A stretch of DNA of 32,648 bases from Chrysochromulina parva (lineage: Eukaryota; Haptophyta; Prymnesiales; Chrysochromulinaceae), in contig PJAB01000239.1 in assembly GCA_002887195.1 (NCBI GenBank), forward strand, positions 1 through 32,648, in the 5' to 3' direction. A model generated the notes under the pieces. It was not told the DNA's origin. It worked only from the letters and a program-made list of their open reading frames with translations, and did not search any database. The translations under genes and the position numbers were made by a program. This document shows, piece after piece, positions 9,201 through 15,839 of this stretch. How positions within the stretch are numbered: position 1 is the stretch's first letter; the number at the start of each line of letters is the position of its first letter.

Positions 9201-9281
9201 CGCACGAAGCTCGTCACTCTCGAGCACGTGCGTCCCGTCATGGCCTCCCCATCCCCCCCACCGCACGGCTCGCTGAGGTGA
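6235..9281 (+). CDS. PRKAB: AMPK/SNF1 complex beta subunit with a long N-terminal extension
   Basis: Joined as 6235-8151 and 8238-9281 this gives about 986 residues, far above the usual 270 or so. Residues 579-671 are a CBM48 glycogen-binding module: PTAFVWTEPC, FLCGTFNRWSERIPM, LPPGEHAYKFVVE, then after the intron VGWRHAPDQP and TNNWVAVVDQEDYE. The two Trp that stack on carbohydrate in AMPK beta (FNRW and the GW of VGWRH) are kept. The C-terminal part fits the ASC/AMPKBI domain that binds the alpha and gamma subunits: APPQLLDA, LPSHAVLEHLCWL and VLRTTMRCRTKLVTL match its conserved blocks in order, with Ala/Pro-rich inserts between them. The first 578 residues are Ser/Ala/Pro-rich with an Arg-Ser-rich start and no known domain. 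ATG 6235 is the first good one; the frame is open further upstream. AMPK senses energy state; beta is its scaffold. Confidence 0.85.
7249..7333 (+). repeat. 60-bp imperfect tandem repeat, possible small intron
   Basis: A 25-bp block at 7249-7273 recurs at 7309-7333 with one mismatch and ends in CGTCGCCCAGCGGCATGG. Directly after the first copy is GTGAGG (7274) and after the second GGCAG (7336). These would bound a 63-nt, frame-preserving intron, so the segment could be spliced or translated (SPSGM duplicated). Confidence 0.6.
7287..7310 (+). repeat. 24-bp dispersed motif, copy 2
   Basis: TGCATGCAAGTGCTCACCAC plus GGCG, identical to the copy at 8194-8217 inside the AMPK beta intron and one base different from 5552-5575 in the 4E-T-like gene. 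Confidence 0.85.
7848..7947 (+). repeat. 12-bp coding repeat (P-x-T-A)n
   Basis: About eight units of the type CGCGACGGCGTC or CGTGACGGCGCC, keeping frame and encoding a Pro/Thr/Ala linker just before the glycogen-binding module. A similar GCGACGGCGCCC doublet occurs near 32550-32580 in an unrelated gene. Confidence 0.8.
8152..8237 (+). other. 86-nt intron in the AMPK beta gene, introner-like
   Basis: The CBM48 domain is broken after ...EFADGE and continues with VGWRHAPDQP in another frame. The donor is GAG|GTCGGC at 8152 and the acceptor CTCTCCCCACAG at 8237 follows a clear pyrimidine tract; splicing is phase 0. The 10-bp AGGTCGGCTG lies across both junctions (8150-8159 and 8236-8245), as a target-site duplication would. 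The 24-bp dispersed motif sits at 8194-8217 within it. Confidence 0.85.
8194..8217 (+). repeat. 24-bp dispersed motif, copy 3 (intronic)
   Basis: Exact match to the copy at 7287-7310; located in the 3' half of the AMPK beta intron just before its pyrimidine tract. Confidence 0.85.
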
Positions 9282-10169
9282 CGTCCTCTGGCTCTGCAAG
9301 GCCATTCCCACGGACGCTCAGCACAGCGATGCAGTTGCAGAAGAGAGCGCCATGTCGACTAGCGTCGTGTCGGTCGGACCCCGTGTCGCTCGGAGCGCCG
9401 TGTCGGTCGGCGCGAAAGCAGTCTCGCGTGACAGGACTATGCTGAGAAGGCTTGCCCCACCCCAGGGAGGGCTGTGGCCCGTGGGGCGCCGTTTGGGACG
9501 GTTTGTCATTCGTGGGTCGATGGACGATGCTGATGTATTACATGTTTCAAGCGCGCGACGGGCTCGTGTTAGTACTCGTGTAGTTCTTGCTTCTTCTGTT
9601 CGGTTGACGGTTCATTAGAATCAATCATGAACATCCGAAATGTTCTACATGTTGTGGTCGCCGCTGGTCGGCACGGCGGTTCACGGATCACGCGCCCGGT
9701 AGGCGGCCGCACGCATCACGGCGGCCGCGGCGGGGACGTCGATCTGGACGTGGTTTTCACCGCGATAGCGATACGTACAATGGCACGGTCAATCCTCATG
9801 GAGGATTGCGTGGAGGAAGGTGGAGTGGCGTAGGTTCGGTCGGCCGGCCCGCCAACTCAGCAACCGACCACGCCGGAGGCGGAGCAGAGCCGCGACGGCC
9901 ATGGCCCAGGCCCGAGGCGCCCCAGCCGCCCCGCGTGGGATGCGCACACCGCTCACCGGGGAACCGTCCTGAGTCCACGCGGGATCCGCGGCGATCACCA
10001 CAGGGAGCCGCAGGCTCCGACCTCCGTCCCCACCACCACACCCTCTCGCCGACTCCTCCACATGGCGCATGCATACTTCACACCACTGAGTACAAAAATC
10101 ATCTCTGGAAGTGTGTTAACATGCCAAACCTCCTGGGTCGGTAACGAGGAGCCTCAAGAACGCCCACGC
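9282..10169. other. Unresolved region between two convergent genes
   Basis: 888 bp between the stop of the AMPK beta gene and the stop of the EF-hand gene on the other strand. It has GTGTCGGTCGG repeats at 9366-9410 and AT-richer DNA around 9530-9660. Small open frames exist: 88 aa at 9352-9618 (+), 68 aa at 9627-9833 (+) and 93 aa at 9789-10070 (-), the last with a plausible stretch (LPVVIAADPAW, AWAMAVAALLRL). None has a recognised domain or decisive codon pattern, so I call no gene. Confidence 0.5.
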
Positions 10170-11429
10170 TTAAGACGAGCCCACCGCGAGCTTGAGGTGC
10201 ATTTTGGCAGAGGACGAGTCGACCATCTCGTTCAGGATGAGCTCGAAGTCGTCGCCGAGGTCCGCGCCCAGCACGGTGAAGTACGCGACCATCTCGGCGA
10301 AGGTGACGGTGCCATTCTGATCGGCGTCCATCGAGTCAAGAAATTGGAGCAAGGTCATCTTCGTGGGACCGATCTCGATGGTGGCGTCCCCTTGAAGCGC
10401 CGCGATCGGGATGCCCGACTTGTCGTCGCCCTTCGCGAAGATGTCGAAGAGCTTTCGCACGAGCGCCGTCTTCTCCGGCGACAGAGGTTCAAACTTCTCC
10501 TCTTCATCGTCATCCTCACTGGCGTGCCCACCTGAGTTACGTTCCTTTCGGAAAGAGTTTCGTTCTTCGGCGTCGGTGGTTGAGATCCTCATGAGCGCCT
10601 CGATCAAGGTCGTGTCCGCCGCTGCCGTCTGCATCTCCCCTAGGATCAGGCTAAACTCGTCATCGGACGTGTGGTCGCCTAGCACCGTGAAGTACATGAG
10701 CATCTCTGTGAGCGTCACGTTGCCGTCGCCGTCGGCGTCCATGTCCTGCAACCGCTCGAAGAGACTGGATTGCTGCGGGCCGAAGGTGATCTTGCCCTGC
10801 TGCAGCTTCTTGAGTGGGATCGCCCCCTTGTGGTTCACGTCCCAAGCCCCGAAGAGCTCGTCGACCTTGGCCTTGCGCTCGGCAGTGAGCGGCGTGAGCG
10901 CGTGATCGTCGGGTTCCTCGTCGAGGGTCGTCGGCTCGCTCGCGGCCGTGGCGACATGCGCGAGGGCCGTGCACCGAAGCACTGTGATGAGGTCCGCGCC
11001 CGACTTGCCCATGTCGTCGAGGACCGACTGGAAAGACAACTCGTCCAGGTGCTCGGTGAGCAAGGCAAAGTACTTTTCCCACTCTTGCGGCTCGATCTTG
11101 CCGTCGCCGTTGAAGTCCATGTCGCGCAGGTGCTGCAGAACCTTCCGCTCGCTGGGTCCCACATTGATGCTCACGTGGGTAAACTCCTCCACGTCGAGCG
11201 TGCCACTCTCGTCGTAGTCCCACTCCTTGAAGATGGTCCGCACCTTTCCAAGCCGCTCTGGTGAGAGCGGCGGGATCTCAACATGGTCAACATCCACCTT
11301 TGGCTTTACCGAGGACGGGCGCACCAATGCACCCCCCATTCCTCCGCCTGCTGGTAGTACCTGTGCAGCACCTGGTGCACCCGCCGTGAGAGTCACGCTA
11401 CCCTCCGGCTTGCTACCTGCACAACCCAT
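10170..11429 (-). CDS. Six-EF-hand calcium-binding protein with an acylation signal
   Basis: 419 residues, intronless. It starts MGCAGSKPEG: Gly2 with Ser6 fits N-myristoylation and Cys3 a palmitoylation site, so membrane anchoring is likely. Three EF-hand pairs follow. Canonical loops are at 71-82 (DYDESGTLDVEE), 105-116 (DFNGDGKIEPQE), 231-242 (DADGDGNVTLTE) and 368-379 (DADQNGTVTFAE). Degenerate loops are at 197-208 (DVNHKGAIPLKK, no Glu12) and about 333-344. Each pair is introduced by a similar L(S/T)PE(R/K) block (55, 180 and 316), so the protein is a triplicated module in which the first hand was lost in copies two and three. An acidic linker (EDDDEEE) precedes the last module. It carries no kinase or enzyme domain; it probably acts as a Ca2+ sensor or buffer. 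Confidence 0.85.
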   Translation of the reverse strand: MGCAGSKPEGSVTLTAGAPGAAQVLPAGGGMGGALVRPSSVKPKVDVDHVEIPPLSPERLGKVRTIFKEWDYDESGTLDVEEFTHVSINVGPSERKVLQHLRDMDFNGDGKIEPQEWEKYFALLTEHLDELSFQSVLDDMGKSGADLITVLRCTALAHVATAASEPTTLDEEPDDHALTPLTAERKAKVDELFGAWDVNHKGAIPLKKLQQGKITFGPQQSSLFERLQDMDADGDGNVTLTEMLMYFTVLGDHTSDDEFSLILGEMQTAAADTTLIEALMRISTTDAEERNSFRKERNSGGHASEDDDEEEKFEPLSPEKTALVRKLFDIFAKGDDKSGIPIAALQGDATIEIGPTKMTLLQFLDSMDADQNGTVTFAEMVAYFTVLGADLGDDFELILNEMVDSSSAKMHLKLAVGSS

Positions 11430-11710
11430 GCGCTGCCGAGAGACGAAACGGGGTCGCCGTCAGTGAGAAGACCAAAGTCCGATGTTAATCGGCCGGCGTT
11501 TGCGCTGCGCATGTTGCAGGGCTCAAGCGGCCGGAATTCGTGCTGCCGTGCCGACATGGAAGGCGCGCAAGCCTGCAACGCCTTTCGCCATGCACGAACC
11601 TAATCGCTCTGTCGCGCTGCAGAGAGGAAAAAGGAAAAAAACCCCGACAAGTTCCACACAACGGCCCCGGTGCTTCACAGACCCTGCTGGAGATCTTACC
11701 ACAGTCTCTC

Positions 11711-14239
11711 TCAGAGGCGCTCGAGCGTGTCGATGCCCAGCAGACCGAGCGAGGTCTTGAGCACCGACGCGGAGAGGCCGCACAACGCGAGGCGTGAGCG
11801 CTGCAGCTGCGCCGACTCGGCCTGCATCACCGGGCAGCTCTCGTAGAACTGGTTGAACTTGCCACTCAGCTCAAAGATGTATTCACAGAGCTTGGACGGG
11901 AGCAGCTCTGATTCGACCTCGCGTACCACGTCGGCCAGCTTGAGCAGGTGGCGCGCGAGCGCCAGCTCCGCGGGCGCATCGAGCATGATCTCGGACGCCT
12001 GCAGTCGCGCCGTGTCGAGAGCCCCTGCGCCGAGCTTCTCCGCCGCTCTCCGCTGGATGCCGCGAATGCGAGCGTACGCGTACAACATGAAGGGCGCCGT
12101 GTTGCCGTTGAGGGCGAGCATCTTGTCGTACTCGAACCGGTAGTTGCTGTTCCGGTTCATCGCGAGGTCCGCATACTTGACAGCACCGATGCCGACTGTG
12201 CGGCTCACGAGCTCGACAAAGTCGGCGTCCTCGGTGCGTCCCTCGGCCGTGATTCGGGAGCTCAAGTCGGTGTGCGCGCGTCGCACAGCTTCGGAGAGGA
12301 GGTCCATCAGCTTCACCGTCTCCCCCGAGCGCGTCTTGAACTTTTTGCCGTCCTCGCCAAGCACGAGGCCAAAGGGCACGTGCTCGAGGGAAACCGTCGA
12401 CGGTACGATGGAGGCGAGCCGTCCAATGGCAAACACCTGCCGAAAACGGACAAGGGACGTCATCAGGGAGGGGCGTCATCAGCCGGGCGCTATCAGCCTG
12501 GCGCCCTCAGCATGGCGTCATCAGCATGGCGTCATCAGCCTGGCGCCCTCAGCATGACGTCATCAGCCTGGCGTCATTAGCATGGCGTCATCAGCATGGC
12601 GTCATCAGCATGGCGTCATCAGCATGGCGTCATCAGCATGGCGTCATCAGCATGGCGTCATCAGCATGGCGTCATCAGCATGGCGTCATCAGCCTGGCGC
12701 CGTCAGCCTGGCGCCGTCAGCCTGGCAAACCCACCTGCTCGAAGTGTTGCGATTGGCCCGCGTCGGTCACATACAGGATTCGCTCCGCGCGCTCGTCTCC
12801 CACGCGGTGGGCGAGGGCGGCGAGGTCGGTCGTCGAGTACATGAAGCCACCATCCGACTTCTGGACGATCATCGGCTGAGGCTCGCCCTCGCGGTTGACG
12901 TACCCGTCGAGGAAGACGCACTGGGCTCCCTCACTCTCCCGCAGCAATGACGCCTCCCTAAGCGTCTCGATGACCCTGCCCAGCCTCGGATTGTAGAACG
13001 ATTCGCCACGTGTCTCGAGCCGCTTGTCGACGCCGAGCAAGCCGTACACCTCGTTGAAGGCCTTCTCGGACTGCGTGCAGAGCATGCGCCATGCTTTCAG
13101 AGAGTCCTCCGCGCCCGCCTGCAGCTTGACTACCTCCGCCCGGGCCGATGTCTGGAACTCCGCGTCCGCGTCAAAGCGAACCTGGGCACAGGCAACACAG
13201 TGGCACAGCAGAGGTCAAGCACAGGCCAATCAGAGGCCAATCAGTGACCGACCAGCGACCAATCAGCGACGATCGATCCCAAACAGTCGCAATCAGAGGC
13301 CAATCAGAGGCCAATCAGCGACGATCGATCCCAAACAGTCGCAATCACGCTGTGGTATGGGAGACGGCGTCCGTATCGTGAGTGTACCTTGGCCTCTTTA
13401 TAGAAGGTGACCAAGTCGGAGATGTCGAGCTCATCGGTGCCCGCGAGCGCGCCAGGTGCCTTATCCTTCAGGTGCAGGATCAGCATCCCAAACTGCGTGC
13501 CCCAATCCCCCACATGGTTCAGGCGCAGCACCGAATGGCCACGGAACTCGAGCACCTTGCTCAGAGAGTCGCCGATAATCGTAGAGCGAAGGTGGCCCAC
13601 GTGCATCTCCTTGGCGATGTTGGGCGAGGAGTAGTCGACGATCACGCGCTGCGTGGGCACCGCCAGCGGCACCGCGCAGCGCGCCTCGTCCGCGATCATC
13701 CGGCGCAGCTGCTCCTGCATGAATGGCATTCGAAGCTTGATGTTGAGGAAGCCCGGGCCTGCGATCTCGATCGGCTCGCACACGTCCTCGAGGCGCAGCC
13801 GCGCGACAATGTTCTCGGCGATGTCGCGCGGCTTCGACTTGAGCGACTTGCCAAGTGGCATCGCCACGTTGCACTGGTAGTCACCGAACTCGGGCCTCGA
13901 CGCCGGCACCAGCATCGGGTCAGCATCGGCGTACTCTGGCCCATAGGCCTCGACGAGCGCCGAACGCACTCGCTCGCTGAGCCACGCGGCCGTATCGAGT
14001 GTCGACTCGCCCGCATGGTACTGCGCCGTCGCGCCCTCGGCGTCCTTGACGAGTTTCGAAGGGCCGCAGTGAAGCCACCTCCGGCTGCGCCCGACGGCGC
14101 GCACGACCGCGGCACGGTTCTGCGCCGCTGCTCCGAGCGACGAGCTGAGGCCCATGCCACGCTGCTGCACGACGCGTGTCGCCGCACTCCGCGTCCATGG
14201 CATTATGAGGCTCATGACGAGGCTGATGCGCAGAGCCAT
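11711..14239 (-). CDS. RARS: Arginyl-tRNA synthetase, probably organelle-targeted or dual-targeted
   Basis: Exons 14239-13388, 13181-12735 and 12436-11711 join in phase 0 to give 674 residues. This class Ia synthetase charges tRNA-Arg. Residues 85-170 are the ArgRS N-terminal domain ([17 protein letters not shown]). The catalytic core has [17 protein letters not shown] with the HIGH signature at 213-216 and [13 protein letters not shown] at 241-253. Exon 2 gives [10 protein letters not shown] and [10 protein letters not shown], and continues to [10 protein letters not shown]. Exon 3 opens with VFAIGRL, then [27 protein letters not shown] at 465-471 stands for KMSKS. It ends with the helical DALR anticodon-binding domain. 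The first 60 residues are basic, Ser/Ala-rich and poor in acidic residues, like a mitochondrial or plastid transit peptide. No second, cytosolic copy is in this window. Both introns carry tandem repeats. Confidence 0.95.
12437..12734 (-). other. ArgRS intron 2 (298 nt)
   Basis: On the gene strand the donor is CAG|GTGGGT and the acceptor TTTTCGGCAG|GTGTTT. It lies between HFEQ and VFAIG, in phase 0. About 83 percent of its length is a 14-bp minisatellite. Confidence 0.9.
12472..12719 (+). repeat. 14-bp minisatellite inside the ArgRS intron
   Basis: Seventeen complete 14-bp units (12482-12719) plus a partial one at 12472. The main form is GCATGGCGTCATCA, with eight consecutive identical copies at 12580-12691. 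Variants cluster at both ends (GCCTGGCGCCCTCA, GCCTGGCGCCGTCA), and one unit at 12552 makes a TGACGTCA palindrome. Homogenised centre with diverged edges is typical of slippage or unequal exchange. Confidence 0.95.
13182..13387 (-). other. ArgRS intron 1 (206 nt)
   Basis: The donor AAG|GTACAC follows TFYKEAK and the acceptor CCTGTGCCCAG precedes VRFDADAEF, phase 0. The residues joined across it match the conserved ArgRS order. Confidence 0.9.
13259..13347 (+). repeat. 52-bp tandem repeat inside ArgRS intron 1
   Basis: A 37-bp block starting CCAATCAGCGACGATCGATC occurs at 13259-13295 and 13311-13347. Between and before the copies are several AGGCCAATCAG units. Confidence 0.9.
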
Positions 14240-14482
14240 AAAGGCGAAGGTCGGAAGTGAATGCCGCTAAAAGCCCCACTGATCTCGCCGCAGCCAGCTA
14301 ACTTTCGAGAGAACAATTGGCTCGCTTGGATCCCAACGTGTACCCATTGGGGGCACCCGTTAACGATAGACACATCGGCGTGGCCGGAAAACGTGAATCT
14401 TCCTTTCCGGGTCGGGCAGGGAGAAGGTCAGAGAGAATCGACGACAACCAACACGCGCTGGGTCACGGCTTCACGTGCAATC

Positions 14483-15136
14483 ATGCCCGTCCTGCTCGGG
14501 TCCGACATGTCTAGCCTCGGGGCATCCCTCTTGCGTGGACCCTGGCCGTCCCCTTCAACACTTCAGGCTAGTGCACTCTGGAGCGACCAGACTACCGTCA
14601 TCTATGCCATTCGGCGCATGGGATGACCCTTGTGCCGGAGGACCGCAGCTCAACTGACGTCGCTGCGACCTCAGTTCGAGGCGGCGGGTGTTAAGCTGAC
14701 CGTGCTGTCCGGCACAGAGAACGGCGCAGCTGACTTCGTTCGGGAAGTCTGGAAGGGTGGAGAGCTCTACATCGACGAGCAAGAGCAGTTCAAGAAGGCG
14801 ATTCACGGCGGAACTACCGTATCCGCTATCTCACTGTCCTTGTTTAATCCATGGTTGCTCAGGACCATGCTCTCCCTTGGTCGTCAAGTCGGTGCGTACA
14901 ATGGCGACGTGTCCGACAAGAAAACCCAAGTCCTCGGTGGTACGATGGTCATCAAGAATGGCAAGGCGATTTATGTGCACAAGGAGACTGCGTCCTTTAA
15001 CAGTGGTGATGCGAACGATTTGCTCTTCGCTGCCCTTGGCGGGAACTCCGCGCCCACGCCGGCCCCCACGCTTATCGCATCGGAGGTCGTATGCGATGGA
15101 GATGTCTGTGGGCGCCCACCCAAACGCTCCAACTAA
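14483..15136 (+). CDS. SELENOU: SelU/peroxiredoxin-like 2 protein, candidate selenoprotein with UxxC motif
   Basis: Reading through one TGA (14624-14626) gives 217 residues in a single frame with no intron. Upstream of it is LWSDQTTVIYAIRRMG and directly after it PLCRRTAAQLTSLRPQF, so codon 48 stands exactly where PRXL2/SelU/FAM213 proteins have the first Cys of their CxxC motif, giving UPLC. The rest fits this thioredoxin-fold AhpC/TSA-like family: AAGVKLTVLSG, WKGGELYIDEQEQFKKA, VLGGTMVIKNGKAIYVHKE and NDLLFAAL. These proteins reduce disulfides or peroxides. The length of about 200-230 residues is normal. SelU is an established selenoprotein family with Cys versions in mammals. ATG 14483 is the last good start before the domain; the frame is open further upstream. 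The gene is divergent from ArgRS (243 bp apart). I found no convincing SECIS by eye. Confidence 0.8.
14624..14626 (+). other. In-frame TGA, proposed selenocysteine codon (Sec48)
   Basis: Context GGATGACCC, with coding sequence on both sides in the same frame. It lies three codons before the resolving Cys (TGC at 14633), forming a U-P-L-C redox motif. Confidence 0.8.
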
Positions 15137-15839
15137 CCGACCAAGAACGTCTACAGGAATGAACGCACCTCGCACCAGCGCGTGCGCGCGTGTGCATCAT
15201 TCATCAGGAAAGTCTCGTCGTGGGTCCTCGACGTGTTCGCTTGGCAGCATGACGGCCACTCCCAAAACTGCGTCGTCGACGCGCCAAGGGATTTGGCACG
15301 ATAAATCAGCTCAAGCGGCACGTGTGGGATTCTGAGTGCGTCAGTGCGAGCGGCGACGGACCGACGTGGTCCTCCGCGCCGCGCGCCGGGACCTCGCCAT
15401 GCGTGTGCTACAGTCAGTAGGGAAGGTCAGAGATGGCCCACTTCTGACGTGAGTCTAGCCGCCCCTGGCTCAGGAGGTTCGACACCTCTCGGCACATGTA
15501 ACGATTATGTGGCATTGACTAACGATAATGCTTAATGGTCGACTATACCGTATACGCCGCGGCGGATATGGCTCCGTATCGTCGCGTATGCTAGGTACGC
15601 CGGCCGCCCTCGCACCGGCGGGGCGCCGGCTACCCGGTCGTAACCTTCTAACCCCAGGTCCCCACTACCCCACCTTACACCCCTCCCCGCCGCCCGCGCG
15701 CGCCCCTCGCCTGAAGACTCACCGACCCACCTGCTCCCACTCGATGCACGATGGCGCGTGCGGGCCGCCCGCACCGCGAAACGCCTAAACGCCACGTGTC
15801 TGTCCGACGAGGGGGTGCGCGCTGCCGTTGCACTACGCA
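15137..15839. other. Intergenic region between convergent genes; must hold any SECIS
   Basis: 703 bp between the SelU-like stop and the channel stop on the other strand. Hairpins visible: GAATGA...TCATTC with ACGCAC/GTGTGC inside (about 15157-15205), GGTCC...GGACC (about 15368-15394) and GTCAGA...TCTGAC (15426-15448). An ATGA followed after 11 nt by AAAA lies at 15249-15267 and recalls the 5' half of a SECIS core, but the matching second strand is not convincing. No gene seen. Confidence 0.5.

Noticed and set aside
12464..12734. ArgRS as three separate genes or a broken pseudogene
   Set aside because: All three parts join in phase 0 at good GT-AG sites and restore the conserved ArgRS order, so it is one spliced gene.
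12526..12950. Plus-strand open frames coding repeats such as [14 protein letters not shown]
   Set aside because: They are translations of the intronic 14-bp minisatellite; the period keeps several frames open without being coding.
13200..13350. CRISPR-like array in ArgRS intron 1
   Set aside because: The spacing units are themselves repeats and not unique spacers; the context is a eukaryotic intron.
15404..15496. tRNA-like 93-nt segment: TGTGC/GCACA ends, a T-arm with GGTTCGACACC
   Set aside because: The B-box and T-arm look right and the length would suit a long-variable-arm or Sec tRNA, but no D-stem forms, no seven-base anticodon loop with U33 can be placed, and the A-box does not fit.
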